Both the position numbers and the translations under genes were made by a program. Below the pieces are notes generated by a model. The model worked only from the letters and a program-made list of their open reading frames with translations, was not told the DNA's origin and made no database searches. From a virus, in IMG/VR virus record IMGVR_UViG_3300028073_000018, positions 1 to 43,313 of that record: a stretch of 43,313 nucleotides of DNA. The stretch is one strand, 5' to 3'. Each line of letters starts with the position of its first letter. Positions within the stretch are counted from its first letter, which is position 1. Positions 31,361-36,153 of this stretch are shown in pieces.

Positions 31361-31552
31361 ATGTCATACTACTATAACCAGTATCGTCCTTATCCATATA
31401 GAAGGATGCCATATCCTTTAAATTATTATAATTATAGTCCATATTACAACATTTATCGTAGTCAAATTTCTACAATTGATCAAAATCTAGTTAATTATGG
31501 TTACATGAATAATGTTTATCAAAATGCTTACAATTATAGTTGGATGAATTAA
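31361..31552 (+). CDS. 63-residue Tyr-rich protein
   Basis: MSYYYNQYRPYPYRRMPYPL then NYYNYSPYYNIYRSQISTID; about a third Tyr, with Asn, Pro and Arg. A paralogue in style of the preceding gene but with a less repetitive C terminus (QNLVNYGYMNNVYQNAYNYS). GGAG precedes the ATG. Function unknown. Confidence 0.7.
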   Translation: MSYYYNQYRPYPYRRMPYPLNYYNYSPYYNIYRSQISTIDQNLVNYGYMNNVYQNAYNYSWMN

Positions 31553-31565
31553 TCCGGAGGTTACA

Positions 31566-31811
31566 ATGAATCATTCAAATAGATCTTACTTTGCATATCA
31601 TATGCCATACCTTAAGTATGAAGATGGACATTGGTGTTTGTGTTACAAACTTTATCCAGAACCACCAATTCCACTCCCCCCACCACCTGAACCAATTCCA
31701 GAACCAGTTCCACCTGAACCAGTTCCAGAACCAGTTCCACCTGAACCCGAACCAGTTCCTCCAGAACCTGAACCATTCTCAGAAACCTCAGGAATTTGCA
31801 CTACTCCATAG
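31566..31811 (+). CDS. Pro/Glu-rich repeat protein
   Basis: 81 residues. The N-terminal 35 residues (MNHSNRSYFAYHMPYLKYED then WCLCYKLYP) are followed by PEPV and PPEP repeats spanning about residues 37-72, a rigid polyproline-II-like rod as in TonB linkers. A CCGGAGG ribosome site precedes the ATG. Probably a linker or surface peptide; function unknown. Belongs with the two Tyr-rich genes. Confidence 0.72.
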   Translation: MNHSNRSYFAYHMPYLKYEDGHWCLCYKLYPEPPIPLPPPPEPIPEPVPPEPVPEPVPPEPEPVPPEPEPFSETSGICTTP

Positions 31812-31844
31812 CTTATACATATTCTATAAGATATTGAGATAAAA

Positions 31845-32399
31845 ATGACAACTGACCTTTTAAAAAATGAATATGAATCTGCTATCAGAAATGATTCAGA
31901 TATCAATGAACATTTAGAAGTTTTAAAAGAACTTGCAGATGAGTGTGCTCATGTTACAGAAATGGGCACACGAACTGGAATAAGTACTCGGGCATTTCTA
32001 AATTCTGACGTTATTCTACGTGCTTATGATTTATCTTTAGATTCTGGTGTAAATGGTTTATTTGAACATGCTAAAAATTCAGGAAAAGATGTCAGTTATG
32101 TAGAGTCTAACGTACTCGACATAGAAATCGAAGAAACTGATTTACTTTTTATTGATACATGGCACTGCTATGATCAATTAATTCAAGAACTTAGATTACA
32201 TGCACCAAAAGCAAGAAAGTATATTGCATTCCATGATACTCAAACATATGGAACCGTATCTGAAGAATTTCAGGGGAAAAAAGGAAGCAACGGTCTCCTC
32301 CCTGCAATTATTCATTATATGATTGAGAATCCTGGAGTATGGCAGTTCAAAATTCATAGAACTAATAATAACGGACTTACTGTTATTGAAAGAATTTAA
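31845..32399 (+). CDS. Class I SAM methyltransferase (Methyltransf_24-like)
   Basis: 184 residues. VTEMGTRTGISTRAFL (motif I), DVSYVESNVLDIEIEETDLL, FIDTWHCYDQ and YIAFHDTQTYG, ending NNNGLTVIERI. Each element has a counterpart in the second domain of the fusion enzyme at 6932-8230, so this is a stand-alone paralogue. Such enzymes methylate sugars or small acceptors. Its place after the fibre and Pro-rich genes suggests virion glycan finishing; that is inference. Good conservation of all SAM motifs implies an active enzyme. Confidence 0.82.
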   Translation: MTTDLLKNEYESAIRNDSDINEHLEVLKELADECAHVTEMGTRTGISTRAFLNSDVILRAYDLSLDSGVNGLFEHAKNSGKDVSYVESNVLDIEIEETDLLFIDTWHCYDQLIQELRLHAPKARKYIAFHDTQTYGTVSEEFQGKKGSNGLLPAIIHYMIENPGVWQFKIHRTNNNGLTVIERI

Positions 32400-32430
32400 T
32401 CCTAATATTGACATTTTTTAAAAAAACTTG

Positions 32431-32438
32431 TATAAATA
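32431..32438 (+). promoter_or_regulatory. Late promoter TATAAATA
   Basis: Exact late octamer 20 bases before a small open frame at 32459. Confidence 0.6.
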
Positions 32439-32458
32439 AACCATACAACATAAAAACA

Positions 32459-32560
32459 ATGACTAACCTTCATACACAACCAAAGAGTGATATTAGTCCC
32501 ATTACCTGCTGGTTTATGGGTGAATCTCTCTTGGTTGCGAATATGGTAAGTCAAAGTTAA
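32459..32560 (+). CDS. 33-residue candidate protein behind a late promoter
   Basis: ATG 32459 to TAA 32560: MTNLHTQPKSDISPITCWFM then GESLLVANMVSQS. Supported by the octamer at the normal distance and a strong terminator right after it (32585); no clear Shine-Dalgarno and no homologue known to me. Confidence 0.4.
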   Translation: MTNLHTQPKSDISPITCWFMGESLLVANMVSQS

Positions 32561-32584
32561 AGTAACAAACCATAAAAGCAATCA

Positions 32585-32620
32585 AGAGGGAGAATCCAAA
32601 AGGTTCTCCCTCTTTTTTTA
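32585..32620 (+). terminator. Strong rho-independent terminator
   Basis: AGAGGGAGAA(T)CC, loop AAAA, GGTTCTCCCTCT followed by seven T residues. It insulates the structural module from the tRNA region. Confidence 0.9.
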
Positions 32621-32661
32621 TGCTTTGTGCCACTTGTTCAACTGGTCGTATCATTTTCCAC

Positions 32662-32713
32662 TGGGGTCCAATCCAGGGTATATTACTTGAGTCGGTGGGG
32701 GAACGAGACCCCA
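32662..32713 (+). other. Structured segment upstream of the tRNA promoter
   Basis: TGGGGTC (32662-32668) pairs with GACCCCA (32707-32713) across a 38-base interior. GAGACCCC (32705-32712) recurs directly before the promoter at 34489. No reading frame is credible; a reverse-strand frame (32514-32741) lacks any recognisable protein. Confidence 0.35.
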
Positions 32714-32719
32714 AGAACC

Positions 32720-32748
32720 TTGACAACTGAATAGTTACCACATTATAT
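32720..32748 (+). promoter_or_regulatory. Sigma70-type promoter of the tRNA cluster
   Basis: TTGACA (32720-32725), 17 bases, TTATAT (32743-32748), or an 18-base spacer to TATATG. The first tRNA starts at once after it, so the transcript begins inside or just before the tRNA and needs little 5' trimming. Confidence 0.7.
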
Positions 32749-32820
32749 GGGTCTGTAATTCAATGGTAGAATAACACCCTTTTAAGGTGAAGGTTGTGGG
32801 TTCGAGTCCCACCAGACCCA
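32749..32820 (+). tRNA. tRNA-Lys(TTT)
   Basis: Cloverleaf with acceptor GGGTCTG/CAGACCC, anticodon loop CTTTTAA, T-arm GTGGG TTCGAGT CCCAC. Reads AAA/AAG, common codons in this AT-rich genome. Confidence 0.93.
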
Positions 32821-32914
32821 TTGCTACTTGCACTTGTCGATTAAACAAGAATGCCGTAGCAAGATAGAGGCTATGTCCCTGTTATATCCTTATGAGGTAT
32901 ATCACACATAGTCC
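32821..32914 (+). ncRNA. Two stem-loops between tRNAs, possible small stable RNAs
   Basis: First: TTGCTAC/GTAGCAA (32821-32827, 32856-32862) enclosing CTTGT/ACAAG. Second: CTATGT/ACATAG (32871-32876, 32906-32911) enclosing a smaller stem. Neither is a tRNA. The T4 tRNA cluster likewise holds stable RNAs of unknown function; a comparison, not a homology claim. Confidence 0.5.
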
Positions 32915-32918
32915 ATCT

Positions 32919-33000
32919 GGGAGGATGTCCGAGTGGTTAATGGAAACGGTCTGTAAAACCGTCGGCTCTGCCTTCGCAGGTTCGAATCCTGCTCCTCCCA
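32919..33000 (+). tRNA. tRNA-Tyr(GTA)
   Basis: Acceptor GGGAGGA/TCCTCCC, anticodon loop CTGTAAA, long variable arm (GTCGGCTCTGCCTTCG) as expected for bacterial tRNA-Tyr. Confidence 0.93.
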
Positions 33001-33004
33001 CCTT

Positions 33005-33078
33005 GACGGTGTAGCTTAGTGGCTTAAAGCGCCTGCCTGTCACGCAGGAGATCGGGGGTTCAAATCCCCTCATCGTCG
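33005..33078 (+). tRNA. tRNA-Asp(GTC)
   Basis: Acceptor GACGGTG/CATCGTC (one G-U), anticodon stem CCTGC/GCAGG with loop CTGTCAC, discriminator G typical for Asp. Confidence 0.93.
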
Positions 33079-33081
33079 TAT

Positions 33082-33153
33082 GGTCTCGTCGTCTAATGGT
33101 TAGGACGTTGCTCTTTCACAGCAAAAACGAGGGTTCAAATCCCTTCGAGACTA
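33082..33153 (+). tRNA. tRNA-Glu(TTC)
   Basis: Acceptor GGTCTCG/CGAGACT, anticodon loop CTTTCAC, T-arm GAGGG TTCAAAT CCCTT. CCA is encoded right after the discriminator A. Confidence 0.92.
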
Positions 33154-33158
33154 CCAAT

Positions 33159-33230
33159 GGAATGTATCTCAGTTGGTTAGAGAGCACGACTGATAATCGT
33201 GAGGTCGTCGGTTCGAGTCCGACCATTCCA
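33159..33230 (+). tRNA. tRNA-Ile(GAT)
   Basis: Acceptor GGAATGT/CCATTCC with one imperfect pair, anticodon stem CACGA/TCGTG, loop CTGATAA, T-loop TTCGAGT. Confidence 0.9.
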
Positions 33231-33250
33231 ATTCCCGTAAGGGAAAATTT

Positions 33251-33337
33251 AGAAAGGTGGCCGAGTGGTTGAAGGCAAAAGTTTGCTAAACTTTCGGGGG
33301 AGAAATCCCCTCAAGGGTTCGAATCCCTTCCTTTCTG
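33251..33337 (+). tRNA. tRNA-Ser(GCT)
   Basis: Acceptor AGAAAGG/CCTTTCT, loop TTGCTAA in stem AAAGT/ACTTT, long variable arm CGGGGGAGAAATCCCCTC, discriminator G: class II tRNA-Ser. Confidence 0.93.
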
Positions 33338-33341
33338 CCTT

Positions 33342-33413
33342 GGCAGTGTAGTTCAGTGGTAGAACAAGAGATTCATACCCTCTTCGTCGGTAGTTCAATT
33401 CTACCCACTGCCT
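33342..33413 (+). tRNA. tRNA with anticodon CAT (Met, or Ile if C34 is lysidinylated)
   Basis: Acceptor GGCAGTG/CACTGCC, anticodon loop TTCATAC in a stem with one A-C mismatch (AGAGA/CCTCT). Elongator Met or Ile2 cannot be told apart by sequence alone. Confidence 0.85.
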
Positions 33414-33414
33414 T

Positions 33415-33486
33415 GTGTCGTTAGCCTAGTGGTTAAGGCAGTAGTTTGTGGAACTACTTAGATGGGTTCAATTCCCATACGGCACC
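33415..33486 (+). tRNA. tRNA-His(GTG)
   Basis: Acceptor GTGTCGT/ACGGCAC, anticodon loop TTGTGGA in GTAGT/ACTAC, discriminator C as usual for tRNA-His. Confidence 0.9.
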
Positions 33487-33488
33487 CC

Positions 33489-33559
33489 GCCCGATAAGCA
33501 TTGTGGTGATGCAGCAGTTTAGTAAACTGCAGAGAACAGTTCAATTCTGTTATTGGGCT
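33489..33559 (+). tRNA. tRNA-Thr(AGT), unusual A34 anticodon
   Basis: Acceptor GCCCGAT/ATTGGGC, anticodon stem GCAGT/ACTGC, loop TTAGTAA giving AGT. A34 is rare in bacterial tRNAs outside Arg(ACG). A second Thr tRNA (TGT) is at 36910. Confidence 0.8.
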
Positions 33560-33562
33560 CTC

Positions 33563-33587
33563 AACTATCTGGAAATTCCAGATAGTT
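33563..33587 (+). repeat. 25-base palindrome between tRNAs
   Basis: AACTATCTGGAA, one A, TTCCAGATAGTT: perfect 12-bp inverted repeat. Likely a processing or spacer hairpin in the tRNA transcript. Confidence 0.7.
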
Positions 33588-33591
33588 CAAT

Positions 33592-33665
33592 GTTCAGGTG
33601 GCAGAGTGGTCGAATGCGGAAGTCTGCAAAACTTCTTATCGTGGGTTCAAATCCCACCCTGAACT
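33592..33665 (+). tRNA. tRNA-Cys(GCA)
   Basis: Acceptor GTTCAGG/CCTGAAC, loop CTGCAAA in GAAGT/ACTTC, discriminator T (expected for Cys) with CCA encoded. Confidence 0.9.
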
Positions 33666-33669
33666 CCAA

Positions 33670-33741
33670 TCCAGAATCGACTAATTGGCAGGTCAGCACC
33701 CTTTGAAGGTGTACGTCTAGGTTCGAATCCTAGTTCTGGAA
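33670..33741 (+). tRNA. tRNA-Gln(TTG)
   Basis: Acceptor TCCAGAA/TTCTGGA, loop CTTTGAA in GCACC/GGTGT, T-loop TTCGAAT, CCA encoded. Confidence 0.92.
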
Positions 33742-33745
33742 CCAA

Positions 33746-33817
33746 GCAGGATTGGTGTAATTGGTAGCACGAGAGTCTCCAAAACTTTTAGTAGAGGTTC
33801 AAGTCCTCTATCCTGTG
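33746..33817 (+). tRNA. tRNA-Trp(CCA)
   Basis: Acceptor GCAGGAT/ATCCTGT, loop CTCCAAA, discriminator G as in bacterial tRNA-Trp. Confidence 0.9.
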
Positions 33818-33821
33818 CCTT

Positions 33822-33842
33822 GTTCTCTTGAATTAAGAGAAC
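33822..33842 (+). terminator. Hairpin ending the first tRNA block
   Basis: GTTCTCTT, GAATT, AAGAGAAC: perfect 8-bp stem directly before the next promoter. No T-run; terminator or processing signal. Confidence 0.5.
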
Positions 33843-33844
33843 GC

Positions 33845-33873
33845 TTGACAATCTATACTACATATAGTATGAT
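33845..33873 (+). promoter_or_regulatory. Consensus sigma70 promoter for tRNA-Ser/dps
   Basis: TTGACA (33845-33850), 17 bases, TATGAT (33868-33873), ten bases before tRNA-Ser(TGA). Confidence 0.85.
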
Positions 33874-33882
33874 TGTTATATT

Positions 33883-33968
33883 GGAAAGTTGACCGAGTGG
33901 TTGATGGTGGTAGTCTTGAAAACTACTGAGGTTTGTAGCCTCCCAGGGTTCGAATCCCTGACTTTCCT
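33883..33968 (+). tRNA. tRNA-Ser(TGA)
   Basis: Acceptor GGAAAGT/ACTTTCC, loop CTTGAAA in GTAGT/ACTAC, long variable arm (GAGGTTTGTAGCCTCC). Discriminator is T rather than the usual G. Confidence 0.9.
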
Positions 33969-33983
33969 TTGCTCCATAAGGAG

Positions 33984-33991
33984 CATAAATA
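33984..33991 (+). promoter_or_regulatory. Late-promoter octamer CATAAATA
   Basis: Overlaps the 3' arm of a small hairpin (GCTCC ATAA GGAGC) and lies 20 bases before the Dps ATG, the spacing seen for other late genes here. Confidence 0.6.
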
Positions 33992-34011
33992 ACCATACAC
34001 ACAAAAATTGT

Positions 34012-34446
34012 ATGGAAAATCTCTATAAGTTACTTTCTGATACTCAAGCATCACTCTTTTTATTATTTCAAAAAACATGGGTCTATCATTGGCATATTGT
34101 AGGACCTGACTTTAAACAAATTCATGATTTGTTTGGAGAACAGTACGAATCAATTCAAGAAGAGATTGATCGATTATCAGAGCACATGAGATTTTTAGGA
34201 ATTAAACCTATCAGTTCTTTGTCAAGAGTTTTAGAAGTTTCTGGAGTCTCTGAAGCAAAGACCAACATTTCCGAGATGGAAATGATCCGTGACTTACTTG
34301 AAAGTCACAAAAAAATGATTGATATGTTTAATGATGCTGCTGAAGAAGCAGAAAATCAAAAATCAAGAGGAACAGTAAATCTTCTTGATGATTTAAATGA
34401 AGCACATGGAAAATTTGTTTGGATGCTTCGTTCTTTTACTGAGTAA
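34012..34446 (+). CDS. dps: Dps-family mini-ferritin
   Basis: 144 residues from ATG 34012; a TTG-started extension to 33889 would run through tRNA-Ser and is rejected. YHWHIVGPDFKQIHDLFGEQ then EEIDRLSEHMRFLG carries all four ferroxidase ligands at the spacing of E. coli Dps: His26, His38, Asp53, Glu57 (E. coli 51, 63, 78, 82). Dps forms dodecamers that oxidise iron with peroxide and can coat DNA. In a phage it may protect DNA from Fenton damage in illuminated hosts or manage iron. A late octamer and an early promoter both lie upstream. No N-terminal Lys tail for DNA binding is seen. Confidence 0.88.
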   Translation: MENLYKLLSDTQASLFLLFQKTWVYHWHIVGPDFKQIHDLFGEQYESIQEEIDRLSEHMRFLGIKPISSLSRVLEVSGVSEAKTNISEMEMIRDLLESHKKMIDMFNDAAEEAENQKSRGTVNLLDDLNEAHGKFVWMLRSFTE

Positions 34447-34458
34447 CCAAAACACATA

Positions 34459-34480
34459 AGGACACTTTTCAAAGTGTCCT
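34459..34480 (+). terminator. Hairpin after dps
   Basis: AGGACACTT, TTCA, AAGTGTCCT, 9-bp perfect stem, followed by GAGACCCC and a promoter; no T-run. Confidence 0.55.
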
Positions 34481-34488
34481 GAGACCCC

Positions 34489-34517
34489 TTGACAATGACT
34501 CAGAGATCTGGTATATT
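34489..34517 (+). promoter_or_regulatory. Sigma70 promoter nested in an inverted repeat
   Basis: TTGACA (34489-34494), 17 bases, TATATT (34512-34517). GAGACCCC (34481-34488) and GGGGTCTC (34521-34528) bracket it exactly. Confidence 0.82.
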
Positions 34518-34532
34518 AAAGGGGTCTCAAAT

Positions 34533-34605
34533 GGGAGATTAACTCAGCGGTTAGAGTGTCTGCTTTACACGCAGAAAGTCGTTGGTTCGAATCCGACATT
34601 TCCCA
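34533..34605 (+). tRNA. tRNA-Val(TAC)
   Basis: Acceptor GGGAGAT/ATTTCCC, loop TTTACAC in TCTGC/GCAGA, T-loop TTCGAAT, encoded CCA. Confidence 0.92.
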
Positions 34606-34608
34606 CCA

Positions 34609-34682
34609 CGGAATGTAGCTCAGTTTGGTAGAGCACTGCTTTTGGGAAGCAGGGGCCGTAGGTTCGAATCCTATTATTCCGA
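34609..34682 (+). tRNA. tRNA-Pro(TGG)
   Basis: Acceptor CGGAATG/TATTCCG, loop TTTGGGA in CTGCT/AGCAG, C1-G72 pair and discriminator A typical of tRNA-Pro. Confidence 0.92.
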
Positions 34683-34706
34683 TATGCCACTTTAAAGAGT
34701 GGCATA
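34683..34706 (+). terminator. Hairpin after tRNA-Pro
   Basis: TATGCCACT, TTAAAG, AGTGGCATA: 9-bp perfect stem before the next promoter; terminator or processing hairpin. Confidence 0.5.
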
Positions 34707-34712
34707 AGACTC

Positions 34713-34741
34713 TTGACAAACAAGGCACTATGCCTTATAGT
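34713..34741 (+). promoter_or_regulatory. Consensus sigma70 promoter for tRNA-Gly
   Basis: TTGACA (34713-34718), 17 bases, TATAGT (34736-34741). A hairpin GGTTGA/TCAACC follows in the leader before tRNA-Gly. Confidence 0.82.
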
Positions 34742-34778
34742 TTAAGGGTGGTTGAGACAGAGTTTCAACCTTAAATAT

Positions 34779-34850
34779 GCGGGGTTAGTTCAGCGGTAGA
34801 ACGCTATCCTTCCAAGTTAGATGTCGTCGGTTCGATTCCGATACCCCGCT
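34779..34850 (+). tRNA. tRNA-Gly(TCC)
   Basis: Acceptor GCGGGGT/ACCCCGC, loop CTTCCAA in CTATC/GTTAG, discriminator T as usual for Gly. Confidence 0.92.
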
Positions 34851-34852
34851 CT

Positions 34853-34867
34853 GAACCTTTAAGGTTC
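34853..34867 (+). other. Short palindrome between tRNAs
   Basis: GAACCTTTAAGGTTC pairs with itself (7 bp). Probably a processing hairpin. Confidence 0.45.
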
Positions 34868-34871
34868 ACAT

Positions 34872-34943
34872 TCCCCTGTGGCGCAGCGGTAGCGCAGTTG
34901 ACTGTTAATCAATGGGTCGCAAGTTCGAATCTTGCCGGGGGAG
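34872..34943 (+). tRNA. tRNA-Asn(GTT)
   Basis: Acceptor TCCCCTG/CGGGGGA, loop CTGTTAA in GTTGA/TCAAT, discriminator G as in tRNA-Asn. Confidence 0.92.
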
Positions 34944-34944
34944 T

Positions 34945-35119
34945 TGAAAGGTCTAGAAATGTCTGGATCTTTCATACAAGTCGGGATCATCATATCCGAC
35001 TTACTAAATCCTAAGTTTTCTTGGGTCAGGGGATTGTTCACCCTGCTCATTCACTGCCCTCTAATGCAGTGAAACATTCGGGGCCAAGTGTCTGGCCGAG
35101 TAGTGGACACTCACTACTC
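34945..35119 (+). ncRNA. Hairpin-rich non-coding RNA candidate (seven stem-loops)
   Basis: Seven consecutive stems: TGAAAG/CTTTCA; AAGTCGG/CCGACTT; CCTAAG-TTTT-CTTGGG; CAGGG/CCCTG; TTCACTGC/GCAGTGAA; GGCC/GGCC; GAGTAGTG/CACTACTC. The loops of the last two hold complementary AGTGTC (35087-35092) and GACACT (35106-35111), allowing loop-loop pairing or an alternative fold. No open frame and no tRNA shape. Lies directly after tRNA-Asn and before the gene at 35145, so it could be a stable RNA cut out of the tRNA transcript. Confidence 0.6.
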
Positions 35120-35144
35120 ATTAAAAAATTATTAAAAATAAAAG

Positions 35145-35351
35145 ATGAATTTTATTCCTATTAGTTCTAAAAATCTCAAGGAAGTTCCCGTTAAAACAAC
35201 TCCTGAGAATGTAAGAGAAGCAAATGAAGGATTATTTACATCAAAAATGAATCTACCTGAGGCAGCAAAGCACTGTGGAATGTCACTCAAAGAAATGAAG
35301 TTGACATTTTTCGAGTACCTCAAGTATAATCCTATCACCTACAACGGTTGA
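35145..35351 (+). CDS. Small HTH-like hypothetical protein, cyanophage-type
   Basis: 68 residues. TTPENVREANEGLFTSKMNL then PEAAKHCGMSLKEMKLTFFE, a helix-turn-helix-like pair (LPEAAKHCGMSLKEMKLTF), ending KYNPITYNG. I associate this layout with a short protein family of T4-like cyanophages. It may bind nucleic acid. Ends seven bases before the intron-containing tRNA. Confidence 0.75.
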   Translation: MNFIPISSKNLKEVPVKTTPENVREANEGLFTSKMNLPEAAKHCGMSLKEMKLTFFEYLKYNPITYNG

Positions 35352-35358
35352 TTTTTAT

Positions 35359-35631
35359 GGGAGTGTAGCCCAGCGGAAGAGGCAGTGGACTTATGAAAAA
35401 TTGAGCCTCATTTGGGAAACCTTATGAGTGTAATTCCTCAAATTCGGTGAAACCTGTAAAATGGCAATACCGAGCCAAGCATCGTAAGATGAAGGTGTAG
35501 AGACTAGACGGGGAACACCTAAACCGAAAGGTATGGTGAAGGTATAGTCCAGACCACAAACTCTATGAGGCAACGAAAGTTGTAGTGGTAAGAAAATCCA
35601 TCCAGGGTGGGTTCGAATCCCACCACTCCTA
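35359..35631 (+). tRNA. tRNA-Leu(TAA) interrupted by a group I intron
   Basis: Exons 35359-35392 and 35593-35631 splice to a 73-base tRNA: acceptor GGGAGTG/CACTCCT, stem GTGGA/TCCAT, loop CTTAAAA (anticodon TAA). The junction falls after U34, the same place as in cyanobacterial tRNA-Leu(UAA) genes. Oddly, the variable region is only five bases (CCAGG), not the long arm of a standard Leu tRNA. Confidence 0.87.
35393..35592 (+). other. Group I intron (200 nt, no ORF)
   Basis: The intron starts ATGAAAAATTGAGCC, close to the AAATAATTGAGCC start of cyanobacterial tRNA-Leu introns; TTGAG is the internal guide pairing with exon CTT (U-G at the splice site). P: ATTCGGTGAAACCTG (35442-35456); Q: ACCGAGCC (35469-35476); R: GTGTAGAGACTAGACGG (35495-35511); S: AAGGTATAGTCC (35539-35550); last base G. 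All core elements are present, so self-splicing is likely. Confidence 0.9.
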
Positions 35632-35673
35632 TTAAAAGGTAAATTCCTAAATAAAATTAGGTTTACCTTTTAA
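35632..35673 (+). promoter_or_regulatory. Long hairpin with late motif in its loop, before the HNH gene
   Basis: TTAAAAGGTAAA (35632-35643) pairs with TTTACCTTTTAA (35662-35673), and inside it CCTAA (35646-35650) pairs with TTAGG (35657-35661). CTAAATA (35647-35653) lies at the apex. The stem ends four bases before the endonuclease ATG, so it can shut off translation from read-through RNA. Confidence 0.65.
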
Positions 35674-35677
35674 ATAT

Positions 35678-36145
35678 ATGTCTTTAAGATATACAAATGA
35701 TGAATTTATTGAAGCAGTAAAAACCTCAACAAGTATTCGACAAGTTCTTTCAAAAATAGGACTTAAAGAAGCAGGAGGAAATTATAAGGTAGCACAAGAA
35801 AAAATTAAAAAATTAAATCTTGATACTTCTCATTTTACTGGAAAAGGTTGGTTAAAAGGAAAAACTCATAGGCATACAACAAAACCAATTGAATATTACT
35901 TAACTGAAAATTCTTATCATCAATCATATAAATTGAAAAATCGTCTTATTAAAGACGGAATAAAAGAACACAAATGTGAAGAATGTGGTATAATAAAATG
36001 GAGAGGAAAACTAACACCAATTGAATTAGACCATATAAATGGAAATCCTCGGGATAATCGTTTAGAAAATCTTCGTATTTTATGCCCAAACTGCCATGCT
36101 CAAACAGAAACATATAGGGGAAAAAATAAATATTTGAAATACTAA
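35678..36145 (+). CDS. Free-standing HNH homing endonuclease
   Basis: 155 residues. N-terminal half (YTNDEFIEAVKTSTSIRQVL, GNYKVAQEKIKKLNLDTSHF) is the helix-turn-helix DNA-binding domain common in such phage proteins. C-terminal half has KCEECGI, then PIELDHINGNPRDNRLENLR and ILCPNCHAQT: a zinc-ribbon HNH with the DH, N and CxxC positions intact. Its place 46 bases after an intron-containing tRNA-Leu suggests it drives movement of that ORF-less intron by cutting intronless alleles, as described for the F-CphI/psbA intron pair of cyanophage S-PM2. The target site is inferred, not shown. Confidence 0.88.
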   Translation: MSLRYTNDEFIEAVKTSTSIRQVLSKIGLKEAGGNYKVAQEKIKKLNLDTSHFTGKGWLKGKTHRHTTKPIEYYLTENSYHQSYKLKNRLIKDGIKEHKCEECGIIKWRGKLTPIELDHINGNPRDNRLENLRILCPNCHAQTETYRGKNKYLKY

Positions 36146-36153
36146 ACAGTAAC

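Noticed and set aside
32882-33706. Open frames over the tRNA genes on either strand
   Set aside because: They overlap clear cloverleaf tRNAs and have no recognisable protein features.
33889-34011. N-terminal extension of the Dps gene from TTG 33889
   Set aside because: It runs through tRNA-Ser(TGA); ATG 34012 sits 20 bases after a late octamer and gives the normal Dps start.
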